A DNA stretch of 64,000 nt from Burkholderiales bacterium PBB6 (GCA_002255925.1 NKIH01000007.1:62001-126000), one strand, 5' to 3'; counted from the stretch's first letter, positions 45,514-54,971 are shown. Notes: generated from the letters alone by a model not told the origin. Program-made: numbers and translations.

Positions 45514-47235
45514 TCAGAGGCCCAAGGCCACCTTCGCGGCAACAGCGATCTGGTAAATGATCTGCGTGATGCCGCGCGTGATCTCGACGTTCTTCGAGTC
45601 GATCTTCGGCAGGATCATGATTTCGTCGCCGGGGCCGGGCACTGAGCCCGGGGGCGCCACCGAGCCGTCGCCGCGCATCACCAGCTGCTTGGAGGTGTCG
45701 GCCTTCTGGGTGTAGCCGCCAGCCAGGCTGACGTAGTCTTCCAGCGTGGCGTTCGTGTTGTAGACCAGCGCGTTCGGGAACAGCACTTCGCCGCTCACCA
45801 GCACCAGGTTCTTGCTTTCCGGAATGTTCAGCACGTCGCCGTCTTCAACCAGAATTTCGCCGGCCTGACCGCCCGTCAGCACCACCTGGCCGAGCGGCTG
45901 CACCTCGCGGGCGCGGGCCACGAAGGCCAGCATCAGATCGGCTTCCACCTTGCGCAGCTGAGCTTCTTCGTTGGTCGCCGAGCGCGCGGTGAGCGCGGCC
46001 GTTTCGAGGTTGCGCAGGGCGATGTCCAGCGTCTGCTTTTGCCGGGCCTGCACCGAGCGGCGGAAGAGCTGCAGGTTGGCCATGTTGGCCGTGGGCGACG
46101 GGTTCAGTTTGGCGATCACGTCCTTCAGACGCGCACCATTCGGCAGCACCAGCGAACGTTCACCGCGCTGGGCGCCGTCCACGCGCACCAGCAAGGTGGT
46201 GGCGTACTTGTCGGCGGTCACCGTCACCACGTCGCCGCTTTGCAGCATCAGGTTGGCGGTATTGGCCAGCGGGTGGTATTCACTCTTCAGCTCCACGCCG
46301 GTGTTGCGCATGATGCTGAGGTGGGTGGCCGACGGCTTCGGCACCGCCAGCGCCAGCAGCTCGGCGGCCGAGACGGTGGGGCGGGTGGTTTCAAAGACGT
46401 ACGGGTTCTGCGTTTCGCCGATCACCGTCACCGAATAGCGGCGGGGTTGCACCACCACCGTGTCGCCGTCCTGGAACTGCAGCTTGTCGAGCTTGCCCTT
46501 CAGCAGGAAGTCGTAGAGGTTGAACGAGGCGCGCACCTTGCCGCCGCGCTGCACCAGCACGTCGAGGTAGCTGCCGCGGTCGGGGTCAATGCCGCCGGCC
46601 TTGTCGAGGAAGCCCAGCACGGCGTCTGACGACACGCCCGAATACAGGCCGGGCGCCCGCACGAAGCCGGTCACATACACCTTCACGGGCTGGGCCGAAT
46701 CGAGCGAGGCGTACACGCCCACATTGGCCTTGAACACGCGCTTGACCTGGTCTTCGACGTGCTTGTTGAGCTCGATGTTGCGCACCCCCAGCACCGACAC
46801 CGGGCCGACGTTCGGGATGAACACATTGCCTTGCGGGTCAACCGTCTGGAAGGCTTCCCAGGTGACGGCGCCCCAGGTGCGCAGCAGCACGCGGTCGCCG
46901 GTGGTGACCAGGTATTCAGGGTTGAAGCCGGTGAAGGCCTGCGCGCCAAACCGGCCCGAGAAGATCTGCGAGCCGAACACCACGGGCTTGCCGCTGAGCG
47001 ACGGGTCAGGCGGCAGTGGCAGGCTCAGCAAGGGTGCAGCCACCGGCGAGGCAACCTGCGCACTGGTCAAGGGCATCACGGGCATCTGGGAGGCCGTCAT
47101 GCCGGGCGGCAATTGCAGGGCCGGCACGGCGGGCATGCCGGTGGCCGTAGGTGCGGCAGTTTGGGCCTGCACCACCGGGCTGAGGGCCAGGGCCAGCAGC
47201 AGCGCGTGCGCGAAGGAGGGTTTGAACAGGGTCAT
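45514..47235 (-). CDS. kpsD: Capsule polysaccharide export protein, KpsD/Wza-like with SLBB domains
   Basis: A 573-residue periplasmic/outer-membrane export protein: signal peptide LLLALALSPVVQA, Pro-rich segment, polysaccharide export domain near 100-190 (LVTTGDRVLLRTWG, VFIPNVGPVSVLG), then several SLBB repeats (VYVTGFVRAPGLYSGVSSD, VTVIGETQNPYVFE, GYTQKADTSKQLVMRGDGSV). It forms the outer-membrane part of an ABC-dependent capsule exporter. The ATG at 47235 follows the kpsE stop by 5 bases with AGGA upstream. Last gene of kpsMTED. Confidence 0.9.
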   Translation of the reverse strand: MTLFKPSFAHALLLALALSPVVQAQTAAPTATGMPAVPALQLPPGMTASQMPVMPLTSAQVASPVAAPLLSLPLPPDPSLSGKPVVFGSQIFSGRFGAQAFTGFNPEYLVTTGDRVLLRTWGAVTWEAFQTVDPQGNVFIPNVGPVSVLGVRNIELNKHVEDQVKRVFKANVGVYASLDSAQPVKVYVTGFVRAPGLYSGVSSDAVLGFLDKAGGIDPDRGSYLDVLVQRGGKVRASFNLYDFLLKGKLDKLQFQDGDTVVVQPRRYSVTVIGETQNPYVFETTRPTVSAAELLALAVPKPSATHLSIMRNTGVELKSEYHPLANTANLMLQSGDVVTVTADKYATTLLVRVDGAQRGERSLVLPNGARLKDVIAKLNPSPTANMANLQLFRRSVQARQKQTLDIALRNLETAALTARSATNEEAQLRKVEADLMLAFVARAREVQPLGQVVLTGGQAGEILVEDGDVLNIPESKNLVLVSGEVLFPNALVYNTNATLEDYVSLAGGYTQKADTSKQLVMRGDGSVAPPGSVPGPGDEIMILPKIDSKNVEITRGITQIIYQIAVAAKVALGL

Positions 47236-47240
47236 GGTCT

Positions 47241-48359
47241 TCAATCCTGATGTTCGCGGATCGTGGCGATCACGAGTCGGACGATCGAAAAGAGCATTCC
47301 GCACAGCGCAAGCACCGTCAGGAAGTCATAAAGGCGGGCGGGGTACACGGCCGATTCAGGCTTGACCGGAGGATCAACCACCACCAGCGTACGCACCTTG
47401 CGCAGGGTGTCGGCGCGGGCCGCTTCAATGCCGATCAGCGCGGCGCGGTAGGCCTCGTCGTGGAAGGTGGCCTGGGCCAGCAAGCCCTGGTACTGCACGG
47501 CCAGCGCGGTGAGTTGCTCGCCGCTGCTCGACACCGTCACGCGCAGGCGTTCGGCTTCGAGCTGGGTGCGGGTGGCGGCCAGCTGGCTGCGCAGCGCCTT
47601 CACCTGGTAGGTATCTTCGGCCAGGAAGTCCAGCGCCGACTTCAGATCGGCTTCCTGCTTGGCCAGCGCAGCCTGCAGCGTGCCGGTCAACTGGTTGTTG
47701 GCCTGCGCCTGCGACAGCGGATCCAGCAGCTTGTTGCGGGCCTGGAAGGCCACGATCTGCGCCTTCACCTCTTGCGAGCGGCCCAGCGCCAGCTTGGCCT
47801 CGCTCTCGGCGAAGGTCAGGCGCTCGCGGGCGATGCGGTGGGTGTAGTCGTTGATGAAGCGCTCGCCCTCTTCCAGCACGGCCTGGGCCATCTGGCGGGT
47901 GAACTCGGGCTCGAAGCCCTGCACGTCGATGGTGAGCAGGCCGGTGTAGTCGTCGCGGGTCACTTCCACGCGGCTGCGGAAGTAGCGCAGCATCCACTCC
48001 TGGCTGGCACCGGGCCACAGGCGATAGAACGGGTCGTACCAGGGCTGCTCGTAGTGCTTGCGCAGGTTCAAGCGCGCGTCCAGCCGGCGCATCATGTCCA
48101 TCGACTGGATGTAGTTCTGCAGGTACACCGTGTCGCTGATGGACGGCGCCGCGCCGCCACCGCCGCCCAGCAAGGCCGCCACGGCACCGGCGGCACTGCT
48201 GACGTTGCCGCTGCTGCTGGTGTCGCGCACGCTGACCACCGATTGGCTGACGTAGCGGTCAGCCGCCACGGCGCCGTAGTACACGGCGGCTGCCAGCACC
48301 GGCGCCGCAAAGAGCAGCACGAACAGGGCCTTGCCGCTAGTGAATGTTTTGAGTTTCAT
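47241..48359 (-). CDS. kpsE: Capsule export inner-membrane protein, KpsE/PCP-2b family
   Basis: A 372-residue polysaccharide co-polymerase of the ABC capsule pathway: an N-terminal transmembrane segment (ALFVLLFAAPVLAAAVYYG), a large coiled-coil periplasmic region (about 160-310) and a C-terminal transmembrane segment (LYDFLTVLALCGMLFSIVRL). A Gly/Ala-rich insert (AAVAALLGGGGGAAPS) lies near residue 65. It bridges KpsM/KpsT with KpsD. The ATG overlaps the kpsT stop by 4 bases. Confidence 0.92.
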   Translation of the reverse strand: MKLKTFTSGKALFVLLFAAPVLAAAVYYGAVAADRYVSQSVVSVRDTSSSGNVSSAAGAVAALLGGGGGAAPSISDTVYLQNYIQSMDMMRRLDARLNLRKHYEQPWYDPFYRLWPGASQEWMLRYFRSRVEVTRDDYTGLLTIDVQGFEPEFTRQMAQAVLEEGERFINDYTHRIARERLTFAESEAKLALGRSQEVKAQIVAFQARNKLLDPLSQAQANNQLTGTLQAALAKQEADLKSALDFLAEDTYQVKALRSQLAATRTQLEAERLRVTVSSSGEQLTALAVQYQGLLAQATFHDEAYRAALIGIEAARADTLRKVRTLVVVDPPVKPESAVYPARLYDFLTVLALCGMLFSIVRLVIATIREHQD

Positions 48360-49042
48360 CGTTGGGGAACGGCCTGGTGTTGCCGCTGCATGTTCCGGTA
48401 GGCCTCGAGGCCGGTTTCAACGTCTTCAAACAAGGTGGCCTGACCGTCTTCCACCACCACCACCATCTGGCAGTACTCGCGGATGTCGTTCTGGTTGTGC
48501 GACACCAGAATCAGGTTGGAATCTTTCACGCGGTCGGCAAACACGGCTTGCGCCTTCTTGCGGAACAGCGGGTCGCCAGTGGCCATGGCCTCGTCGATCA
48601 GGTAGTAATCAAAGTCGAAGGCCATGCTCAGGCCGAACGTGACGCGGCTGCGCATGCCCGACGAGCAGGTCTTCATGGGCAGGTCGAAGAACTTGCCGAT
48701 CTCGGCGAACTCTTCGACAAACCTGACGCGCTCGCGCATTTCTTCAGGGCTGTTGCTGTGCACGCGGGCCACGAAGCGCACGTTGTCGCGCGGACTGAGT
48801 GAGCCCTGGAAACCACTGCCCAGGCCCACGGTCCAGGAGATGCGCTTGTCGGTCTTGACCTGGCCATAGTCCGGTGTGTCCATGCCGCCGATGAGTTGCA
48901 GCAGGGTTGACTTGCCAGCGCCGTTGCGCCCCATCAAGCCGATGCTGACGCCCTCGGGGAAGACGAAGTTCAGGTCGCGGAACACATAGTGCCGGCCCTT
49001 GGACGTGGCGAATGACTTGGTGAGGTTGATGAGCTCAATCAT
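48356..49042 (-). CDS. kpsT: Capsule polysaccharide ABC transporter ATP-binding protein
   Basis: A 228-residue ATPase. Walker A GRNGAGKST is at 38-46, the signature TCSSGMRSRV near 125-134, and Walker B YYLIDE at 146-151, followed by AMATGD. The SSGMRSR form of the signature is characteristic of KpsT/CtrD. It powers capsule export with KpsM, 10 bases upstream. Confidence 0.96.
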   Translation of the reverse strand: MIELINLTKSFATSKGRHYVFRDLNFVFPEGVSIGLMGRNGAGKSTLLQLIGGMDTPDYGQVKTDKRISWTVGLGSGFQGSLSPRDNVRFVARVHSNSPEEMRERVRFVEEFAEIGKFFDLPMKTCSSGMRSRVTFGLSMAFDFDYYLIDEAMATGDPLFRKKAQAVFADRVKDSNLILVSHNQNDIREYCQMVVVVEDGQATLFEDVETGLEAYRNMQRQHQAVPQR

Positions 49043-49052
49043 GCGGCGGCAC

Positions 49053-49841
49053 TCACGACATCACCAGATTGCGGCGGCGCAGCCAGTAGAGGTTCAGCGC
49101 CAGCGTCCAGACCCCGATGACCCAGGCCAGCGGCAGCGTCCAGTTCACACCTGGCAGCAGCGAATAGCCCGGCAACCAGGCCGCGCGGCACAGCTCCACC
49201 AGGTGCAGCACCGGGTTCCAGAGCAGCAGCGACACCATGTCCTGCGAGAACCCATGCACCGAAAAAATGATGCCCGACAGCAGGTAGAGCGGCATGGCCA
49301 GCAGTTGCACGAACAGCTGCCAGCGCGGCAGCACTTCCACGATCACGGCCGACAGCACGCCCAGCCCCATGCCCAGCAGCACCAGCAACAGGATGGTGGC
49401 CATCACGGCGAAGGCATCAAGCGGCACCACCGGCGCATACCCGATGCGGCCGAGCAGGGCCATGGCCACCGCCAGCACCAAGCAGTCGATGCAGGTTTCG
49501 AGCACCGTGCGCGCCACCATGGTGTCCATCGGCTTGACCTGCTTGAAGCCAAACAGGCCGTGGTTGGCCGACACCGAATTCATCACCTGCACCCACAGCC
49601 CCTTGAAGAGCTGGTACGGCATCATGCCGATGAGCAGGAAGAGCGGGAACTCAAAACTGCCGCGCGTCAGACGACCGCGCAGCATGGTGTTGATCCACAC
49701 CAGCACGGCCAGCTGCAGCAGCGGTGCGCCCAGCACCCACACCACACCGGCGAGGTTGCCGCCAAAGCGTGTCTTGATCTCGCGCATCAACAACGCGAAA
49801 ACAACCGCTTTCTGGATTTGCCACGAGGAACGGCGCTTCAC
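49053..49841 (-). CDS. kpsM: Capsule polysaccharide ABC transporter permease
   Basis: A 262-residue ABC-2 type permease with about six hydrophobic segments; the MREIKTRFGGNLAGVVW amphipathic start and PVLHLVELCRAAWLPGY segment are typical of KpsM/CtrC. It uses a GTG start at 49841. It is 64 bases after the giant glycosyltransferase gene, so all five genes may share a transcript. Confidence 0.94.
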   Translation of the reverse strand: MKRRSSWQIQKAVVFALLMREIKTRFGGNLAGVVWVLGAPLLQLAVLVWINTMLRGRLTRGSFEFPLFLLIGMMPYQLFKGLWVQVMNSVSANHGLFGFKQVKPMDTMVARTVLETCIDCLVLAVAMALLGRIGYAPVVPLDAFAVMATILLLVLLGMGLGVLSAVIVEVLPRWQLFVQLLAMPLYLLSGIIFSVHGFSQDMVSLLLWNPVLHLVELCRAAWLPGYSLLPGVNWTLPLAWVIGVWTLALNLYWLRRRNLVMS

Positions 49842-49905
49842 GTCAGGGCGCTGCGCACAGACAGGGTCAAGGTCATCGCGTCACTGTAGCGCAGCGCGGT
49901 GACGC

Positions 49906-52587
49906 TCAAGCGCCGAACCAGCGGCTGTCGAGCTGTTGTTGTTGGGGGAGCGCAGGCCGATCGAAGTCGGGCGCGCGTGAGCTGCGGTCCAGCATACGTG
50001 CCAGCGCCAGCGGGTCTTCAGCCAGCGCCAGCGGCAGCACCAGGTGGTGGCGGTCATGGGCGCGCACGCGGTCGGCCTGGGCGCCGAGGTCAAACACCGC
50101 CACCCGGCGGCCACTGCGCAACGCGCCTGAGAGCACGTAGCAGTAGGTTTCGGGCCAGATGGACGGCACGAGGATGATGTCGGGATCGGCCTCGTCGATG
50201 CGCTCGGCCATTTCATGGTCGAAGTAGCGGCCCATCAGCTGCACGCCGGCTGCGGCCAGCTGGCCGTCGTCTTGCGAGTAGCCGAGCAGCGTCAGGCGCA
50301 TCGGCAGGCCTTCAGCCACCACCGCCCGGGCCATGCCCAGCAGCACGTCGTAGCCCTTGATCTGGCTGATGGCGCCCACCACCAGCACGCGCACCGGCTC
50401 ATTCACCGGCACCAGCAGCGAGCCGGACACCCGTGGCGGCGGCTCTTCTTCGTGGGGCTCGACCGTGAAGGTGATTTCCGGGGCCAGCGGCGTCATGCGG
50501 CGCAGCACGTCAACCGACGGCACCACCACGGTTTTGGCCACCGACAACATGCGGCCGTGCGCGCGGCGCCAGGCGCCGATCGGGCCGGTGCTTTCGAGCA
50601 GGCCGTCCTGCAGCAGGCACTGGTTGCAATCGGCTTCGTCAGGCTGGCCGCAGTGCCGGCCGGCCGGCGTGACCATGTTCACCCGCGGGCAGGCCATGTA
50701 GTAGTCATGCACCGCCACCCGCAGGTCGGCGCCGATCTTCTCGGCCAGCTGCGACACCACGGTGGCGCTGGCGGTGGGGAAGTCGATCAGGTGGTGGACA
50801 TGGATTTCGTCGATGCCCAGCTCGCGCAGCGCTTCTTCCAGCAAGCCGCCGGCCTCCAGGTGCAGCGAGCCCACATTGCTCAGGCCGAACATGCCCGGGT
50901 GGTTCAGGCTGACCATGCGTGAATCGCGGATGGGGCGCAGCTCGAACACGCCGAAGCCCTGGGCTTCGAGGGCGGTGGTTTGCTCCAGCAGGTGGCGCTC
51001 AGTGCCACCGCCGCGGTTGTGCGACACCAGCAGCACGTTGCGCCGCTTGCGCTGGGCCGCCAGGCGGGCCAGGTCGATGCGCACGCGGTGCGGATGGGCG
51101 AGGTCGTTCTGGATGTAGCGCTGGATTTGCGCGTCGTAGCCCGGATGCAGCTTTTCCAGCATGCGCAGCGCGCGCGTCGTGCGCTCAGCCGCTTCGCCCT
51201 TGAAGCTGACCGAGCCCACGTGGCGCACGTACACGTCGGTGGCCAGCGCATTGCGCCAACCGCTCTTCAGGGCGCGCTGGCAGAAGTCGTTTTCTTCCCC
51301 GTAGCCACGGCCGAAGTTCTTTTCGTCGAGCAGGCCCACTTCACGCAGCGCGGCACGGCGCATGAACATGCAGAAGCCGACGCCCGTGGGCACATCCACC
51401 CACTGCTGGCGGTTGACGCGGGCTGCCAGCTCGTCGATGTCGCGGTGCTTGAGCTCCAGCGACTGGCGGTTGTCGCTCAGGGTTTCGGGGTAACTGCAGA
51501 TGGTGGCGTTGTTCGACAGCGGCGTGATGGTGGCCATGCGCGGATGCCGCGCGGCGTGGGCCAGCAGGCGGTCCAGCCAGTCGTTGTAGACCTCGGTGTC
51601 GCTGTTGAGGATGACGACGTCACGCTCACGGTGCAGTCGCAGGCCGCGGTTCACGGTGCGCACGAAGCCCTGGTTGTTGCGGTTCAACTCGAGCTCGAAC
51701 AGGCCGCGCGCCGCCAGGGTGCGCAGCATGGCATTGAGCTCAGGCACCGGGCCGGCGTCGTTGTAGACCACCACCTGGTGCGGCGTGGCCACCGGCGCGG
51801 TCAGCACGCTGTGCAGGCAGCGCAGGGTTTCATCAAGGCCGCTGTAGACGGGGATGAGCACATCCACCACCGGCGCGCTGGCCCAGCGGCGCGGCTGCAC
51901 ATCGGCCCACAGCGCCGGGTCGAGCATGTGGCCAAGCTCAGGTTGCGGCACCAGTGGCACGACCTGGCCGGAGCCCGCGCGCGGCGTGCGTTGGCCGTGG
52001 TGGTCAGCCTGCATGTAGCCGTGCATCCAGTCCGTGGCGAACACGGCCAGGGCATTGCCCTTGACCACCCGCATCTCGGGCTGCGCGGCCAGCAGCCGGC
52101 GCATGTCGAGCCCGGGCAGCGGGCTGCGACTCTCGCGCCAGCCCCACTTCTGGAAGTGGCGCAGGGGGTCGAGCCCGCTGTTGGCCACGTCGGGGTTGCT
52201 GCGCAGGTAGTACTCGGCATCGAACCAGGGCGACGGCGACACGCCCTTGAACCGGCCGACCAGACCGTAATGCAGCAGGCGGTTCACGCCCAGCGGGCCT
52301 GGGCACTGCTTGTCGTAGTGCGCCACGTTGAACATCGGGCACGGCGCCAGGCCGGCGGCATTGCCGTGCCGGATGTAGTGGCGCAGCGGTGACAGGCCGC
52401 CCAGTTCGGACGCATCAACGCGCGACAGATAGAAGTCGCGGTCGAACAGGCCCAGCCGCCGGGTGAGCGTCAGCTCGAACTCTTGCAGCGATTCACTTTT
52501 GCCCACCGCGCGCCCGAGCAGACGCACCAGGCGGATGCCTTGCAGCATCACCCGGGCGTCAAACGCGCGCTTGGGGACCTCGATCAT
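49906..52587 (-). CDS. Giant two-domain glycosyltransferase (GT2-GT4)
   Basis: An 893-residue protein. Residues about 35-170 form a repeat-rich N-terminal region (FDRDFYLSRVDASELGGLSP, LLHYGLVGRFKGVSPSPWFD). A GT2 domain lies near 245-480: VVDVLIPVYSGLDETLRC, VVILNSDTEVYNDWL, VPTGVGFCMFMRRA and GYGEENDFCQRA. A GT4-like domain lies near 520-870: VLLVSHNRGGGTERHL, RVLVVGAISQIKGYDVLLG and ILVPSIWPETYCYVLSGAL. It resembles rhamnan or O-antigen multi-domain transferases. Directly upstream of kpsM, so it probably builds the capsule. A paralogue sits at the right edge of the window. Confidence 0.88.
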   Translation of the reverse strand: MIEVPKRAFDARVMLQGIRLVRLLGRAVGKSESLQEFELTLTRRLGLFDRDFYLSRVDASELGGLSPLRHYIRHGNAAGLAPCPMFNVAHYDKQCPGPLGVNRLLHYGLVGRFKGVSPSPWFDAEYYLRSNPDVANSGLDPLRHFQKWGWRESRSPLPGLDMRRLLAAQPEMRVVKGNALAVFATDWMHGYMQADHHGQRTPRAGSGQVVPLVPQPELGHMLDPALWADVQPRRWASAPVVDVLIPVYSGLDETLRCLHSVLTAPVATPHQVVVYNDAGPVPELNAMLRTLAARGLFELELNRNNQGFVRTVNRGLRLHRERDVVILNSDTEVYNDWLDRLLAHAARHPRMATITPLSNNATICSYPETLSDNRQSLELKHRDIDELAARVNRQQWVDVPTGVGFCMFMRRAALREVGLLDEKNFGRGYGEENDFCQRALKSGWRNALATDVYVRHVGSVSFKGEAAERTTRALRMLEKLHPGYDAQIQRYIQNDLAHPHRVRIDLARLAAQRKRRNVLLVSHNRGGGTERHLLEQTTALEAQGFGVFELRPIRDSRMVSLNHPGMFGLSNVGSLHLEAGGLLEEALRELGIDEIHVHHLIDFPTASATVVSQLAEKIGADLRVAVHDYYMACPRVNMVTPAGRHCGQPDEADCNQCLLQDGLLESTGPIGAWRRAHGRMLSVAKTVVVPSVDVLRRMTPLAPEITFTVEPHEEEPPPRVSGSLLVPVNEPVRVLVVGAISQIKGYDVLLGMARAVVAEGLPMRLTLLGYSQDDGQLAAAGVQLMGRYFDHEMAERIDEADPDIILVPSIWPETYCYVLSGALRSGRRVAVFDLGAQADRVRAHDRHHLVLPLALAEDPLALARMLDRSSRAPDFDRPALPQQQQLDSRWFGA

Positions 52588-52636
52588 CGATCGACGCCCT
52601 CAACAGCAAAAATCGGCAAAAATGGCATATTTGGAT

Positions 52637-52665
52637 GCAAAAAACCCGCCAAAGATGGGCGGGTT
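52637..52665 (-). terminator. Intrinsic terminator after the GT29-like gene
   Basis: On the minus strand, AACCCGCC and GGCGGGTT form an 8-base-pair stem with a CATCTTT-like loop, followed by TTTTTTGC. Because it lies downstream of the 52801-53787 gene on the minus strand and just upstream of the 52587 start, the two transcripts are separate. Confidence 0.85.
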
Positions 52666-52800
52666 GGCGGCTTTCTCATCTTCGGCCGGAGGTGGGAAGG
52701 GCTGAAGCCGCTCGCAAGAAATGTAGCGTAGGTGTTACAGATTTGCGTCCCCAGAACGGTTGATTTCTACCCCTAGGACGCGACGACCACGTTTACAAAT

Positions 52801-53787
52801 TCACCGTAATCGCAGCAATCCTTGTGACTGCCACGCCACAAGCAGCGCAGTCTCAGCCGGCCAGTCATGGCGCTGGCCCACGCGGCGTTCTCCCGAACGC
52901 ACGATGTGGTGCGCGGCCGCTGCCTCCCGCTGCACACCGGCTCCGACCCCCGTCACAGACACGCCCTGCCAGCCCGTTGGCCGCAACGCCTGCAGCCAGG
53001 CCAAGGCCAGCACGCCAGCACTGGGTGGTGCGCTGAGCTCAGCCACCAAGCCGCGCCAGATCGGCAGCGGCACCGTCAGCACCGGCACGCCGGCCGCCTG
53101 CAACGCATCAAGCAAGGGCCAGCGGCGTACCTGAAACGCCACATCCGGCCCCGACACGATCGCCCATCGAAGGCCGGCGGGCACCGGCCCCTGGTGGCCG
53201 GGCGACACGACCCACACATCACAACGCGTACCGATGTCTGACGCGGGCGCATCGGCCTGCTGCCAATGGTTGAAGCGCACCACGGCCGCGTGTGCGTCGA
53301 TGGCTGCACCGAGGCCGCTGCCGCGCAGGCTGGCGGCGTTGCCCACCACGACCAGATCGGCAAGGCTGGCCAGCCACGCCGCGAAGGCGGCCGGTGACGA
53401 TTCAGGCGGCGAGGCAATGCTCAGCGACGCAGGCGCAGACGCAGAGGTTGGCAAGGCAGCCGCCACACCGGGCAACGCCGACGCTGCCTGCAGCCACGCC
53501 GGCTTCAAGCCCGCCAAGCGGTGCGGGGCCACCTCAGCCAGCAGGCCAATGGCACGGTGGCGCAAGGCGGGCGGCAGATCAGGCAATGCGGCCGCCACGC
53601 TCGCCACCCAGCGCTGGGGCAGCGGCCGGCCCAGATCACGCCGGAACAGCGCCAGGCGCACCAGCGCCGCCGGTTGACGGCCGTCCAGCCACACACGCCA
53701 GAACAGCCGCAGCGTGTGTGCGTTGTAGTGCCCGGCTTGCCGATGCCGCCAGGCCTGCCAGCGCCACCAGACGCTGCGCCAGCTCAT
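52801..53787 (-). CDS. Sialyltransferase-like protein (GT29 type)
   Basis: A 328-residue protein. Residues 146-173 match sialylmotif L of GT29 enzymes (VVVGNAASLRGSG, AAIDAHAAVVRFN). Residues 254-281 match motif S (PSAGVLALAWLQALRP, GVSVTG), and HDWPAE at 307-312 resembles motif VS with its His and Glu. The first 130 residues are Ala/Arg-rich and lack a recognisable domain; there is no signal peptide. The ATG at 53787 overlaps the upstream GT stop by 4 bases. No CMP-sialate synthesis genes are present in the window, so the donor may be another CMP- or nucleotide-sugar. Confidence 0.75.
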   Translation of the reverse strand: MSWRSVWWRWQAWRHRQAGHYNAHTLRLFWRVWLDGRQPAALVRLALFRRDLGRPLPQRWVASVAAALPDLPPALRHRAIGLLAEVAPHRLAGLKPAWLQAASALPGVAAALPTSASAPASLSIASPPESSPAAFAAWLASLADLVVVGNAASLRGSGLGAAIDAHAAVVRFNHWQQADAPASDIGTRCDVWVVSPGHQGPVPAGLRWAIVSGPDVAFQVRRWPLLDALQAAGVPVLTVPLPIWRGLVAELSAPPSAGVLALAWLQALRPTGWQGVSVTGVGAGVQREAAAAHHIVRSGERRVGQRHDWPAETALLVAWQSQGLLRLR

Positions 53788-54920
53788 GCTTTCCCCACAG
53801 GCAGCCGGCCCTGCACCCAACCCAGCCAGGTGCGCGCGTCGGCATGGATGTCGGCCACGGCCAGTACCCGCTCGCGCAGATCACTGGCCAGTGCGGCGCG
53901 GTGGGCGGGCTCAAACAACACGCGCTCCAGCTCGATGCGCCAGGCGTCGAGGCTGCAGGCTTGAACCGCCCCGGCGCCGGCCTGCGCCAGCCGGTGGGTG
54001 TCGGCATTGGGTGAGCACAGCGTGGGCACGCCCCACCAGGCTGCTTCCACCACCTTCAAACCCGATTTGCTGGCATTGAAGCGGGTGGGCTCCAGCGGCG
54101 CCAGGTTCACGGTGGCACCACACACGGCGGTCTTGTACTGATCAAACGGCAGCTTGCTGCGCTGGCGCACCTGGGCCAGCGGGAATGGCTCGGGCAAGGT
54201 CAGCGGGCCGACGATGTCGAACTGCACCTCGGGGTGCTGCTGCAGCAGGCTGGCCAGCACCGGCGCCACGGCGGCGAAATCTCGCTCGTGGCTGCGGGTG
54301 CCGGGCAGGTAGCGGATCACCGGGCCGGGGTGTGTGGCGTCGGTGCCGGGTGGCTGCAGCGTTGATGCTTCAGTCCGCCAGCTGTGATGTACCGCGTTGT
54401 GCAGCACCAGCACCGGCTTGCCCGGCCAGCGCGCGGCCACCTCCGATGCCAGCGCAGTGGTGGACACCGTCACGCCGTCGACCAGCGCCAGCGCTGCAGC
54501 GTGGGCGGCAAAGCGCCGGCGGATTTCAGGCAAGCCCACCCAGCCGTTCAATACACCGGGGCTTTGTGGCGCCAACTCGGGCAGGAACACCAGATCGTCC
54601 ACATCAGCCAGCACCAGCGTGCCCTGGCGCCGCCACCACCACAGCCGGGCGCGCAAACCCAGGCTGAGTTGCGGGCGGTGCAGCACGATGATGTCCGGGG
54701 CACGGCGTGCTGGCCGTTCGTCTGTTTCAGCAGCGCGCCCGACAAGCTGCCGGACAGCGGCGCCACCAAATCGCCGCCAGTGCCCTTGATGCACCGCGTG
54801 CCCGGCCTGACCCAGCGCGGCGGCAAGGTTGTCGCAGCGGTACAGCCACGACGCGTCCTCGCGGAAGCGATCAGGGTTCTTGTTGCAGGCCAGAAAGGCG
54901 ATGGTCAGCGGGCGCGGCAA
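53784..54920 (-). CDS. Family 4-like glycosyltransferase
   Basis: A 378-residue GT-B-like protein: ITIAFLACNKNPDRFRED-type start, DIIVLHRPQLSLGLRARLW, DGVTVSTTALASEVAARWPG and a donor domain with RYLPGTRSHERDFAAVAPVL, KTAVCGATVNLAPLEPT, then FNASKSGLKVVEAAWWGVPT. The FNASKSGLKVVEA block is common in GT4 proteins acting on rhamnose- or mannose-type polymers, but specificity is not determined. Coupled with the GT29-like gene; 51 bases after comM. Confidence 0.82.
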   Translation of the reverse strand: MPRPLTIAFLACNKNPDRFREDASWLYRCDNLAAALGQAGHAVHQGHWRRFGGAAVRQLVGRAAETDERPARRAPDIIVLHRPQLSLGLRARLWWWRRQGTLVLADVDDLVFLPELAPQSPGVLNGWVGLPEIRRRFAAHAAALALVDGVTVSTTALASEVAARWPGKPVLVLHNAVHHSWRTEASTLQPPGTDATHPGPVIRYLPGTRSHERDFAAVAPVLASLLQQHPEVQFDIVGPLTLPEPFPLAQVRQRSKLPFDQYKTAVCGATVNLAPLEPTRFNASKSGLKVVEAAWWGVPTLCSPNADTHRLAQAGAGAVQACSLDAWRIELERVLFEPAHRAALASDLRERVLAVADIHADARTWLGWVQGRLPVGKA

Positions 54921-54971
54921 GGCTGGGGCGTGTCTCTTGTACGGGGCAGCGCCCCGGCTCGGCCCAGTTTA

